In this document: piece by piece, positions 36,769 through 45,149 of the stretch
Numbering within the stretch: the first letter of the stretch is position 1
Layout of the letters: each line of letters starts with the position of its first letter
Source: an uncultured Bacteroidota bacterium
GTDB taxonomy: Bacteria; Bacteroidota; Bacteroidia; Flavobacteriales; BACL11
Length of the DNA stretch: 64,000 nucleotides
Assembly (NCBI GenBank): GCA_902587125.1
Contig: CACIJW010000001.1
Coordinates: forward strand, 139,566 to 203,565
Direction of reading: 5' to 3'
Translations under genes and position numbers: made by a program
The notes under the pieces: model-generated
Told to the model about the DNA's origin: nothing
Databases searched by the model: none
Seen by the model: the letters and a program-made list of their open reading frames with translations, nothing else

Positions 36769-37983
36769 CTAGTTAACTACTAGTCTATGAACTGTCCTTT
36801 GATTATTTTCAATTAGATTTATAAAGTAGATACCAGCTGACAAGCTCCTGGTATTCATCTCAGAGTGATTTGAGAACCTATCTATTTGTAAACTGACTTT
36901 TTTCCCATATAAATCAGTAATGTATAATTTTTGATTAATACTTGAATGTATAATTGCATAATCTTTTGAAGGATTGGGAAATACTTTATGCTTTTTGTTT
37001 TGTTCGAAGATTAATGAGTTACTAGGAAGCGGGGTGATTTTAGATAGGCCCGTTGAAGTCCCAACCCAAACATTGTTGTTATAATCTACTTTTAAGCAAG
37101 TTACATTTGGACCAGCAACTCCATCAGAAATATCAAAATCTTGCCAAATCGATCCATTATAAAAAGCTACACCACCTTCGGCAAGATAGCCTACATAAAT
37201 TGCCACCCATATTCTGTTCCAGGAATCAATATCAATCTCTACTACTGGATTTAAAGTATCAGGAGGTGGAAGGGAATACATAATTGTATGGTTTTCAATA
37301 AAATTATTGTTGTTATCAAATACTGATAACCCACTATTTGTCCCTACCCATTTTCTATTATATTGATCAATTAGTATATCGGTAATTCCATTACTAATCA
37401 GATTACTATTATTTGTATTAATATTTGAGAAATTATTATTCGCGCTATCTACTATTACTCCATCTAACAAACTTGCAAACCATGCATTCCCAAGAACATC
37501 AAAATCACATGAAAGAATGAAATTACCTGGATTAATTACTGACCAACTGGCACCATCAAAGACACTAACTCCAGAGCTGAAGTTTGCATGGGAGCACCAA
37601 ACATCACCACCTTGATTAATATCTATATTTACAATTTTGTTATCTGATAGTCCTGAAAGTATATCATATGACAGCCAATTACTACCATTATAAACACTTA
37701 ACCCAAAGTTTGTCCCAACATATACTTCATTATTTAAACCACATTTGATAGATAAAATATTGTTATCGATAATACCATCTGAAACATTATAATTAGTAAA
37801 TGATGTCCCATCAAAATATGAAACTCCATTATTTGTACCAATCCATATATTGCCACTATTATCTGTGTCGATGCATGTAATAAAATCACTAACTAAACCA
37901 TCAGTACTATAAAAATTTTCAATGTTTTGTGATTTTGTAAATAAAGAACAGCTAAGTAGTAAAAAAAATAGTAATAATCTCAC
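36769..37983 (-). CDS. Secreted beta-propeller protein with T9SS sorting domain
   Basis: 404 residues with a signal peptide (cleavage near TKSQ-N). About seven 'two-component regulator propeller' repeats follow, each of the form N-x-W-x-G-T-N-x-G-[VL]-S-x-F/Y-D/N-G. The C-terminal 75 residues (KVFPNPSKDYAIIH...GIYFINLIENN) are a T9SS type A domain. Unlike sensor kinases with the same repeats there is no membrane or kinase part. It probably binds a surface ligand. The start is GTG, 6 bases after the stop of the upstream CotH gene, within an operon. Confidence 0.85.
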   Translation of the reverse strand: MRLLLFFLLLSCSLFTKSQNIENFYSTDGLVSDFITCIDTDNSGNIWIGTNNGVSYFDGTSFTNYNVSDGIIDNNILSIKCGLNNEVYVGTNFGLSVYNGSNWLSYDILSGLSDNKIVNIDINQGGDVWCSHANFSSGVSVFDGASWSVINPGNFILSCDFDVLGNAWFASLLDGVIVDSANNNFSNINTNNSNLISNGITDILIDQYNRKWVGTNSGLSVFDNNNNFIENHTIMYSLPPPDTLNPVVEIDIDSWNRIWVAIYVGYLAEGGVAFYNGSIWQDFDISDGVAGPNVTCLKVDYNNNVWVGTSTGLSKITPLPSNSLIFEQNKKHKVFPNPSKDYAIIHSSINQKLYITDLYGKKVSLQIDRFSNHSEMNTRSLSAGIYFINLIENNQRTVHRLVVN

Positions 37984-37989
37984 CTAGCG

Positions 37990-40242
37990 TTATATTTTAA
38001 TCAATTTAACTATTTGATCAGTATCGCTGATGCGAATAAAATAAGTTCCTCTATTAAGTCTTTCAATTGAAATAAAATCAGAGTTTTCTCCATTCATCAC
38101 TTCTCTAAAAAACATATCGAAAATTGTAAAATTAGATTTCTGACTAAAATTCAAATACTTATTCGATGGATTAGGGAAAATTTGAATCTTTTCTTTAATT
38201 ATTTCATTGTTGCTTATCAATAAATTATTACTTCTGTTAAAGGTATGTGGTTGCAAAACAAATGAGCCAAAACCGTTTGGAGATCTTGCAAATGCTATAT
38301 CAGCAGGTTGAGGAGCAATTGTGATTGAATCAAATATTACACCACTTGAATTTGACAAAGTAATTTTCTCTCCAAAGTTGAAAAGTCTAAAATTCGCATG
38401 ATTAAAACCTTCTTGCTTTTGTTCATCAGCCCAAATTATATAGTAACCATACGGCTCAATTGCAATTGAAGGCAACTGCCATTTAAGAAGATTTGTTGAT
38501 GTATCTGATAAAAATAAATCTTCAACATTAATATAAGAGTTAGTGGAGTTATATAACTCTATCCAATCATCTGTTTCACCAGCAGGATCTTCAACCGCAC
38601 TAACATTATTTGACATCAGCTCGTTGATAACAATACTTGAAGCTGGAAGATTCACATTAACTGAGTAATACTCAAAAGCTGCTCTTGCAGGGGAAAATTC
38701 TCCAGCAATATTATTTTCAGCATATACATAAAAATCAATCTTATTACAAGTATTTGAAATTTTTGCACCAAAAATACCATCATTTGGCAATCCATCATTA
38801 TTATTACCATCATCAAGCATATTAATACTTGTAAATTTCATATTATCACCAAACCTAAAATTTAGAAATACACTGTCAACATTAGAAACTGTTGCATTGA
38901 TAAAGATGTCATCTCCTAAATTATAATTTGTTGGACAATTAACATTAGTAATATCTGGATTTCCATTGTAGCCTGCATAATTAGATAAGTAATTTTCTCT
39001 ACTGCTCATTAACTGAGTGATACCTGGACAATCTCCATTCACCAGACTTACAGAATTATTAAGATTTGAAAGGAAATCAGAGTGTGTATAAAATTTATTT
39101 GTATCGTTTTGGACATGAGCATCTATCAGTGATCTCATTTGGTTAGCTCTATTTATATAACTCTGATTAGTAAAGTTTTCACTAACAATAGTTCTAATAT
39201 GAGCAAGATACATTTTTCTATTTCTTTCACTAGCAAATAAATTTCTCATCAGTGGTCTAGGTGATAGTGACATATTATTATGATGAACAAATGGATCCAT
39301 ATTTTGAGCTTGTGGAATTGAAAAGCCATTAAAATAAAGTGCAGATGCATCAGTCAATCTAAAACCTCCAAATGACATATTTAAATCCCAAATAAGAGGG
39401 CTAAATTGTTTTGTTAATTCTTGATACAAATAATAATTTTGTGAATAGCCAATATAGGAGTCGAAATTAACTAGAACATAATTGAATGCATGCATCCACA
39501 ACGTTCTGTCAATGTTTAAGTTATCATCTAATGAGTTTGGGAAGTTATTTAGTGTATCAATTAGTCCGTATAATTGAGACCAACCATATGAAGATTCTAA
39601 TCTGTAATAGTCATAATAATCAGCGCTATCACTACCATGTGAATCACTCAAATTTGAGTTTTCACCACCAATACTTATATCAAGATTGTCAGGCTCACAT
39701 TTAAAAAATGGATTGTGCCTTTCTCCAAAGTTTGTACTTACAAAATCTCTATTAATTGCCTCAACATTAGTATACAAACCCCATAATGTGTCATTAATAA
39801 ATACATTAGCAAAATTTGCTTTTGGAGCTGGCATGTACTTTCTGGCAATTTCATATGATAAAACCTCTCTCAAAAAACTGGGGTCATATATTATATTTGC
39901 CAACTTTATTTTTTTGTAGCCGTCTAAATCTTGTTTTCCTTTAACATAATTTAATTTTATATTAAAAGGATTCTTTATAGTATTTACTGAAACAGAACTA
40001 AACCCTTTATACCTAATTCCCACACTATCATATTGTTCTCCATCAATAATTAAATATGCTAATATTCTTTGATCATTACCAATAATATACAAACTATCTA
40101 GAGTGGATTGCCAGTTGGGTTCATAAAAATAAATTCTTATCTCTTTTAGTGAATCAGTCTCATAAAAAGAAGATTGAGCCTTAGAAAGATTAGATATAAA
40201 AATCAAAACGAAAGTTAAGTATATTATATTAATTTTTCTCAA
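37990..40242 (-). CDS. CotH-family secreted kinase with lamin-tail and T9SS domains
   Basis: 750 residues: signal peptide (after SKAQ), CotH kinase domain (about 25-430) with GVRYKGFSSV, KKIKLANI and the metal motif LIWDLNMSFGG near 285, a short beta domain, a lamin-tail domain (about 545-650, SSIVINELMSNN...DDWIELYN), and a T9SS signal (FPNPSNKYLNF...GTYFIRI). Its start overlaps the ASST-like gene's stop by 4 bases, so the two are co-translated. The second CotH in the block lacks the lamin-tail domain. Confidence 0.88.
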   Translation of the reverse strand: MRKINIIYLTFVLIFISNLSKAQSSFYETDSLKEIRIYFYEPNWQSTLDSLYIIGNDQRILAYLIIDGEQYDSVGIRYKGFSSVSVNTIKNPFNIKLNYVKGKQDLDGYKKIKLANIIYDPSFLREVLSYEIARKYMPAPKANFANVFINDTLWGLYTNVEAINRDFVSTNFGERHNPFFKCEPDNLDISIGGENSNLSDSHGSDSADYYDYYRLESSYGWSQLYGLIDTLNNFPNSLDDNLNIDRTLWMHAFNYVLVNFDSYIGYSQNYYLYQELTKQFSPLIWDLNMSFGGFRLTDASALYFNGFSIPQAQNMDPFVHHNNMSLSPRPLMRNLFASERNRKMYLAHIRTIVSENFTNQSYINRANQMRSLIDAHVQNDTNKFYTHSDFLSNLNNSVSLVNGDCPGITQLMSSRENYLSNYAGYNGNPDITNVNCPTNYNLGDDIFINATVSNVDSVFLNFRFGDNMKFTSINMLDDGNNNDGLPNDGIFGAKISNTCNKIDFYVYAENNIAGEFSPARAAFEYYSVNVNLPASSIVINELMSNNVSAVEDPAGETDDWIELYNSTNSYINVEDLFLSDTSTNLLKWQLPSIAIEPYGYYIIWADEQKQEGFNHANFRLFNFGEKITLSNSSGVIFDSITIAPQPADIAFARSPNGFGSFVLQPHTFNRSNNLLISNNEIIKEKIQIFPNPSNKYLNFSQKSNFTIFDMFFREVMNGENSDFISIERLNRGTYFIRISDTDQIVKLIKI

Positions 40243-41804
40243 ATTACTATCTTTTGTATGAATTGTCGGTTCCTAAGTTTATATTTGATATAGTATAATC
40301 CTTTACTTATAAATTTTGTGCTAATGTTAGATTTTAAATCTTTACTCTTATAAACTACTCTTCCATCTGATGAAAAAATCATAAGTTCTTCAGCTATTTC
40401 ATTTATATTGTCATATTTTATTAAACTGTTGTGATGATAAAAAAGTATCGGATTATTTAGTTCCTCAATACTAGAAGCATTAAAACATGATGTACTACTT
40501 GTGTTCATATAGTCTTTTAGAACTTGTATTCCTGGGTGATCACACTCATATCTGAAAGCTTTTTGAGATTGAGCATTGTATGGTCCCCAAATAATATTGT
40601 TTAATGAGTCAACTTCATACATTACACCAGCACCACCTTGTCCTCCAGATGCATTAACAAAAATGTTACCATTGGACATTCTATCAGATGCTGATTGACC
40701 AGGTGCTGAATATTGACAAAAATATCTGGACGTGTAGCTACTTGGACCATAGGGTTGGCCAGAACTTCTAAAATAAGTATATCCATTTACTGGAGTCAGA
40801 ATAGCATCAACAGTTGACTGATTATTACCTCCTCCAGAGTTATTAAAAATTTGTAAGTGCCCACCTAATGGTCTTCCATCGTCTTTGACCCATCTTACAT
40901 CGTGTACTGCATTAGGGATCACTCTTTGGCCTGTCATACCATAGTTAGCAGGATTTCCCCATCTGTAAAGGATATCTCCACCCATTCCAGAGTTACCACC
41001 TGTGTGACTTGCAGCTTCTGCAGTTGTGGTACTATGATCTATTATATATATCTCGCTTGAGAATCTCGAAGAAAAGGCTATTTGATCCAAATCAGGATTA
41101 TAATCTACTCCGTTAACATGAAACCAATCACCTCCACCTCCTCCAGGTCCTCCTCCACTATTTTGTATAATATTAATATCAATTAGCTCGGGGTGATCTG
41201 AAATATTATTTACATAATTTGGCTTATTTGGATCTACATCTTGACATAAATGATCCCAAATATGCCACTCCCAAACAATTTGGGCTGTGCCTGTATTTGG
41301 ATTTCCCTCAATTTCAACAAAATGAGTTGGCCACTTTCCAGAGTTAGAAACATTTCCTGTAAAGCCTGTATTAATAAGCTCAGCTTGTGATTTGACTTCC
41401 CAAGCAGTTAATAAAACATTATCTCCTATTAGACATATATCATGGTGCGATAAAACACTCGAGCTTGAATAAATAAAATCCCAAACAACATTTCCGTTTG
41501 GATCAATCTCTTGTACTCTTCCTGCATCTGCAGCACCTCCTAAAGAATTGTTTGTTCCTCCTGTCTGGGTATTATTTTTTGTTCCTCTAACAATATTTCC
41601 ATTGTCTTTAAGAAGAACGGTGTAATTGCATTCTGTACTTAAATTCCAGGTATGAGCTATATTTTCATTCTCATCAATTAAATATGTTGTAGTGTTGCCT
41701 TGTCTGTTATACAGAGCAAAGCCACTGAACTGAGCTAAAACTTCGCTGGTAAAAAAGATTAGGAGAACAATTATTTTTATAATCCTCTTTGTTTTTAAAT
41801 TCAT
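40239..41804 (-). CDS. Arylsulfotransferase-like (ASST) T9SS-secreted protein
   Basis: 521-residue secreted protein. After the signal peptide (TSEVLAQ) lies a six-bladed propeller typical of the bacterial arylsulfotransferase/aryl-sulfate sulfotransferase family: GFALYNRQGN, HTWNLSTECNY, SHHDICLIGDNVLL, GNVVWDF and DWFHVNGVDYN with catalytic-type histidines. The last 80 residues form a T9SS domain. Whether it transfers sulfate or only shares the fold is unknown. I start at ATG 41804; the TTG at 41828 lies inside the -7 box. First gene of the operon. Confidence 0.82.
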   Translation of the reverse strand: MNLKTKRIIKIIVLLIFFTSEVLAQFSGFALYNRQGNTTTYLIDENENIAHTWNLSTECNYTVLLKDNGNIVRGTKNNTQTGGTNNSLGGAADAGRVQEIDPNGNVVWDFIYSSSSVLSHHDICLIGDNVLLTAWEVKSQAELINTGFTGNVSNSGKWPTHFVEIEGNPNTGTAQIVWEWHIWDHLCQDVDPNKPNYVNNISDHPELIDINIIQNSGGGPGGGGGDWFHVNGVDYNPDLDQIAFSSRFSSEIYIIDHSTTTAEAASHTGGNSGMGGDILYRWGNPANYGMTGQRVIPNAVHDVRWVKDDGRPLGGHLQIFNNSGGGNNQSTVDAILTPVNGYTYFRSSGQPYGPSSYTSRYFCQYSAPGQSASDRMSNGNIFVNASGGQGGAGVMYEVDSLNNIIWGPYNAQSQKAFRYECDHPGIQVLKDYMNTSSTSCFNASSIEELNNPILFYHHNSLIKYDNINEIAEELMIFSSDGRVVYKSKDLKSNISTKFISKGLYYIKYKLRNRQFIQKIVI

Positions 41805-41825
41805 TAAATAAATCTTTGACAAAAT

Positions 41826-41833
41826 CAAAGATA
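41826..41833 (-). promoter_or_regulatory. Putative -7 box (TATCTTTG, minus strand) of the ASST-CotH-propeller operon
   Basis: Perfect TAnnTTTG, 21 bases before the ATG at 41804. It lies directly after the YXWGXW gene's stop. Confidence 0.5.
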
Positions 41834-41844
41834 GTTAATAAATT

Positions 41845-42270
41845 TTAGTAGGTCATCGGAACCCAACAGCCATCAACCCACAAAAAACCAGTAGGCATGC
41901 TTTCCCAATATCCTTTTTTCCATTTGTAACCTATCTTTTTTTTCTTCCATTTTCCTGAAATCCAAACATATTGCTGATAGAAAGGACTCCATTTCCAATG
42001 ACCACCTACCCAAACATATCCTCTCTTTTTGTATTTTGGATTATTAATCTTTGCTTTTTTTCTGATAGGTTTTTTAATAACAACTCTATTTTTCTTTTTT
42101 CTTTTTTTCTTCTTATAGTAAATATTTCCATTTTTATCAATGTATTTATTTTTCTCAGGTTTAGTTATAATTTTCTCTGATTTATTTTTTTTTAAGTTAA
42201 CTACTGTTTGAGAATATACATCATTAAAGAAGAAAAAGAATAATATTGCTATTGTTGTTAATTTGTTCAT
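41845..42270 (-). CDS. YXWGXW-repeat-like secreted protein
   Basis: 141-residue protein with signal peptide (after DVYSQ) and a very basic middle section (Lys/Arg-rich). It ends in three Trp-rich units of the YxWxxGxW kind: YVWVGGHWKWSP, YVWISGKWKKK and FLWVDGCWVP. Such YXWGXW repeats occur in envelope proteins of unknown function. The high positive charge suggests binding to polyanions such as LPS or peptidoglycan, which is inference. No promoter box is seen in the 54-base gap to DUF502. Confidence 0.75.
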   Translation of the reverse strand: MNKLTTIAILFFFFFNDVYSQTVVNLKKNKSEKIITKPEKNKYIDKNGNIYYKKKKRKKKNRVVIKKPIRKKAKINNPKYKKRGYVWVGGHWKWSPFYQQYVWISGKWKKKKIGYKWKKGYWESMPTGFLWVDGCWVPMTY

Positions 42271-42324
42271 GCTAAAAAGTTTAGATTTTATATTTTTATA
42301 ACTTTAAATCTGATTATTTATTGT

Positions 42325-42897
42325 ATGATAAAAAAATTAATTTATTACTTTTTACAAGGTTTATTATATATAGTACCTATTGCAGTAACATCTTATGTAG
42401 CGATTTGGGTCATCAGAAGTTTAGAAAATATTTTTGATTTCAAAGTGCCTGGTCTAGGCCTAATTGTTGTAATATTTTCAATCATCATTATTGGCTTCAT
42501 TGGATCTATTGTTATAAAAAGTCCTATTAATGCTTTCTTTAAAAGAATTCTAAAGAAAGCTCCATTGCTTGAAACTATATACTCCTCTGTTAAGGATTTA
42601 ATGGGAGCATTTATTGGTAAAAAGAAAGGGTTTAAACAAGCAGTTTTTGTTAAAATTTTTGATAATTCAACAATTGAGAGAATTGGATTTATTACAAACG
42701 AGGATTTAGAAAAATTAAAAATAAATGAAGGAAGAGTATTGGTATATATTCCTCACTCTTATAACTTTTCTGGAAATCTTTACGTAGTAGAAAAGAAATA
42801 TATAACTCCAATAGATGCTTCATCAAGTGAAGTTATGAAGTTAATTGTTTCAGGTGGGGTTGCTGAATTTAATCAATCGGAAAAAAAAGAACAATAA
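42325..42897 (+). CDS. DUF502 family inner-membrane protein
   Basis: 190 residues with two transmembrane helices near the N-terminus (about 8-28, LQGLLYIVPIAVTSYVAIWVI, and about 44-66, GLIVVIFSIIIIGFIGSIV). A soluble domain with PLLETIYSSVKDLMGAF and VYIPHSYNFSGNL follows. This matches DUF502. Function unknown. Its stop codon overlaps the ATG of the PNGase F-related gene (TAATG), so the two are translationally coupled. Confidence 0.85.
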   Translation: MIKKLIYYFLQGLLYIVPIAVTSYVAIWVIRSLENIFDFKVPGLGLIVVIFSIIIIGFIGSIVIKSPINAFFKRILKKAPLLETIYSSVKDLMGAFIGKKKGFKQAVFVKIFDNSTIERIGFITNEDLEKLKINEGRVLVYIPHSYNFSGNLYVVEKKYITPIDASSSEVMKLIVSGGVAEFNQSEKKEQ

Positions 42898-45149
42898 TGA
42901 AAAAAATATATCTATTACTGATAATGTTCTCTGTTACATTTGGTTTTGCTCAAAACCCTGGAGACACTATTGTTGTACAAACATTTGACTACAGCATGAC
43001 CTACGGACAAGCATGGGGTCCTCCAAGAGATACTATTGCTCATTTCCCTAATGATCCAAATTTAACTTTTGAGAAGATTATTATGTCTTATAGTATGAGA
43101 TGCAAAGATGGTCAGGTAAATCAGTCAGGAGGAAATAATGTAGCATGTGGAGAATGGGATTACAGCTGTCACACTTATATACATGACAGCACCAGAATAG
43201 ACTCAATTCTTAATAGAACAGCTAGTCATTCAATCACTAATTTTAATGGATCAAATTACCCTTATATCAATTATCCTATTTATAATTACTTACAAACAAT
43301 TGACTCTCTAGGAAACATCATTATTGATTCTGTACTCGCCAGTGCAGATACTATTTATGAAATGGGTATAATTTCCAATAGCAATAGTTTACTTCATGAT
43401 GTTATAGACACATTATCTGTTAATACTTATTGGCAACCTTATAGCTACACAACTGACAGCTTAGGAAATGTCATAAATATTGATACAATGGTTTCCACAG
43501 GCGTAATTAATATTTCCCAAATTAACTATTACAAAAGATACCCAATGGCCTTTCAAATAATGTCTTTTGTAACACCATACGGAATTGGTTTAGATTTAGG
43601 TCCTGAAGGTAAAACTTGGTATTTTGATTTAACCGATTATGCTCCAATTTTTAAAGGAAATAAGAGGATCACTGTTAGTGGAGGTGGACAATGGCAAGAG
43701 GATATGGATATAAAGTTTTATTTCATTGTTGGAACCCCCCCAAGAGATGTTCTTGAAATGCAGCAAATTTGGAGGCCTCAATCAAAAAGTTACACAAGCA
43801 TCATGAATGATGACTGTTTTGAACCACGATCTCATAAAATGCTTTCCAGTGCAAGTACATTTAAAATTAACACTGTGGTCACTGGACATGGACAGCAAGG
43901 GGAATTTATTCCAAGAAATCATTACATTGATGTTGACAATAACCCTTCAAATAAAAACACATGGAGAGTATGGACTGAATGTGCTGAAAATCCTGTATAC
44001 CCACAAGGGGGTACTTGGATTTATGATAGAGCCGGATGGTGCCCTGGGCAAGCTTCTGATGTTAATGAATTTGACATAACAAGTCTCGTTACTCCAGGTC
44101 AACAACATACATTTGACTATGGGCTAAACAACGCAACTGGGTCATCAAATTACTGGGTTAGCAGTCAGTTAATTAGCTATGGGACACCAAACTTTAACTT
44201 GGATGCAAGAATTACAGACATATTATCTCCAACTAATAAAGTTATTAACTCAAGAAAAAACCCAATATGTTCAAAGCCTGAAGTTGTTATTCAAAATACT
44301 GGATCAACAAATTTGACATCTCTGATCATTAACTATTGGGTTGAAGGATCACCAAACCAAGAAACATTCCAATGGAGTGGTAATCTATCGTTCATGCAAA
44401 AAGATACCGTTAAATTACCAGATCCTCAGAGTCTATGGAATCAATCTACTAATACTATCTTCAACGTTACTATTACAAGTCCTAATGGTGGCTTTGATGA
44501 GTATGTTTTAAACAACTCAATGAGCAGTCACTTTGAATATCCTCCAGAATACAATGATATTTTTACAATATGGGTTCAAACCAATAGTGGTGTAATAAAT
44601 TCTCTAACTCAATACTCAGAGACATCATGGGAAATTACTGATAATTCTGATAATATGATTTATAATTCTGGTATACTTATATCAAATACCCAGTACAGAG
44701 ACACTGTTCAATTTGCTCCGGGATGCTATACATTCAAGGTAACTGATGTAGATGATGACGGATTAGATTTCTGGGCTAACAATGACGGTGCAGGTATGAT
44801 TAGATTCAGAGATATTGGAGCTTCCTGGTTCAAAATTTTTGATTGCGATTTCGGCTCCTTCATACATCATGAATTCAGAGTTACAAACAATACAGCAGGA
44901 GTTGAAAATTTCAATACTCCAATAAGCATTTTCCCTAATCCAGCTAAAAATCAGATAACAATTAGCTCAAGTATATATAATCCTGTTAGTATATCAATCG
45001 TTGACAAAGTTGGTAGGATAATTGAAAAGAAAGATTGTATAAATTTGGTTAATGAGGTAATTGATATCAAGAACGTGAATAGTGGATCGTATTTTATTGA
45101 AATTATTTCAGACGACAAGAAATATATTAAGAAGTTTGTCAAAAACTAA
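42897..45149 (+). CDS. PNGase F-related secreted protein with T9SS domain
   Basis: 750 residues. After a signal peptide (GFAQ) come two segments resembling the peptide-N-glycosidase F fold. These are GEWDYSCHTYI near residue 84 and, far downstream near 371, GTWIYDRAGWCPGQASDV within a CTE...NPVYPQGG context. Residues about 560-670 form a further beta domain and the last 75 residues a T9SS type A signal. PNGase F releases N-glycans; whether the catalytic acidic residues are kept cannot be judged by eye. Start overlaps DUF502, stop overlaps ispG by one base. Confidence 0.78.
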   Translation: MKKIYLLLIMFSVTFGFAQNPGDTIVVQTFDYSMTYGQAWGPPRDTIAHFPNDPNLTFEKIIMSYSMRCKDGQVNQSGGNNVACGEWDYSCHTYIHDSTRIDSILNRTASHSITNFNGSNYPYINYPIYNYLQTIDSLGNIIIDSVLASADTIYEMGIISNSNSLLHDVIDTLSVNTYWQPYSYTTDSLGNVINIDTMVSTGVINISQINYYKRYPMAFQIMSFVTPYGIGLDLGPEGKTWYFDLTDYAPIFKGNKRITVSGGGQWQEDMDIKFYFIVGTPPRDVLEMQQIWRPQSKSYTSIMNDDCFEPRSHKMLSSASTFKINTVVTGHGQQGEFIPRNHYIDVDNNPSNKNTWRVWTECAENPVYPQGGTWIYDRAGWCPGQASDVNEFDITSLVTPGQQHTFDYGLNNATGSSNYWVSSQLISYGTPNFNLDARITDILSPTNKVINSRKNPICSKPEVVIQNTGSTNLTSLIINYWVEGSPNQETFQWSGNLSFMQKDTVKLPDPQSLWNQSTNTIFNVTITSPNGGFDEYVLNNSMSSHFEYPPEYNDIFTIWVQTNSGVINSLTQYSETSWEITDNSDNMIYNSGILISNTQYRDTVQFAPGCYTFKVTDVDDDGLDFWANNDGAGMIRFRDIGASWFKIFDCDFGSFIHHEFRVTNNTAGVENFNTPISIFPNPAKNQITISSSIYNPVSISIVDKVGRIIEKKDCINLVNEVIDIKNVNSGSYFIEIISDDKKYIKKFVKN

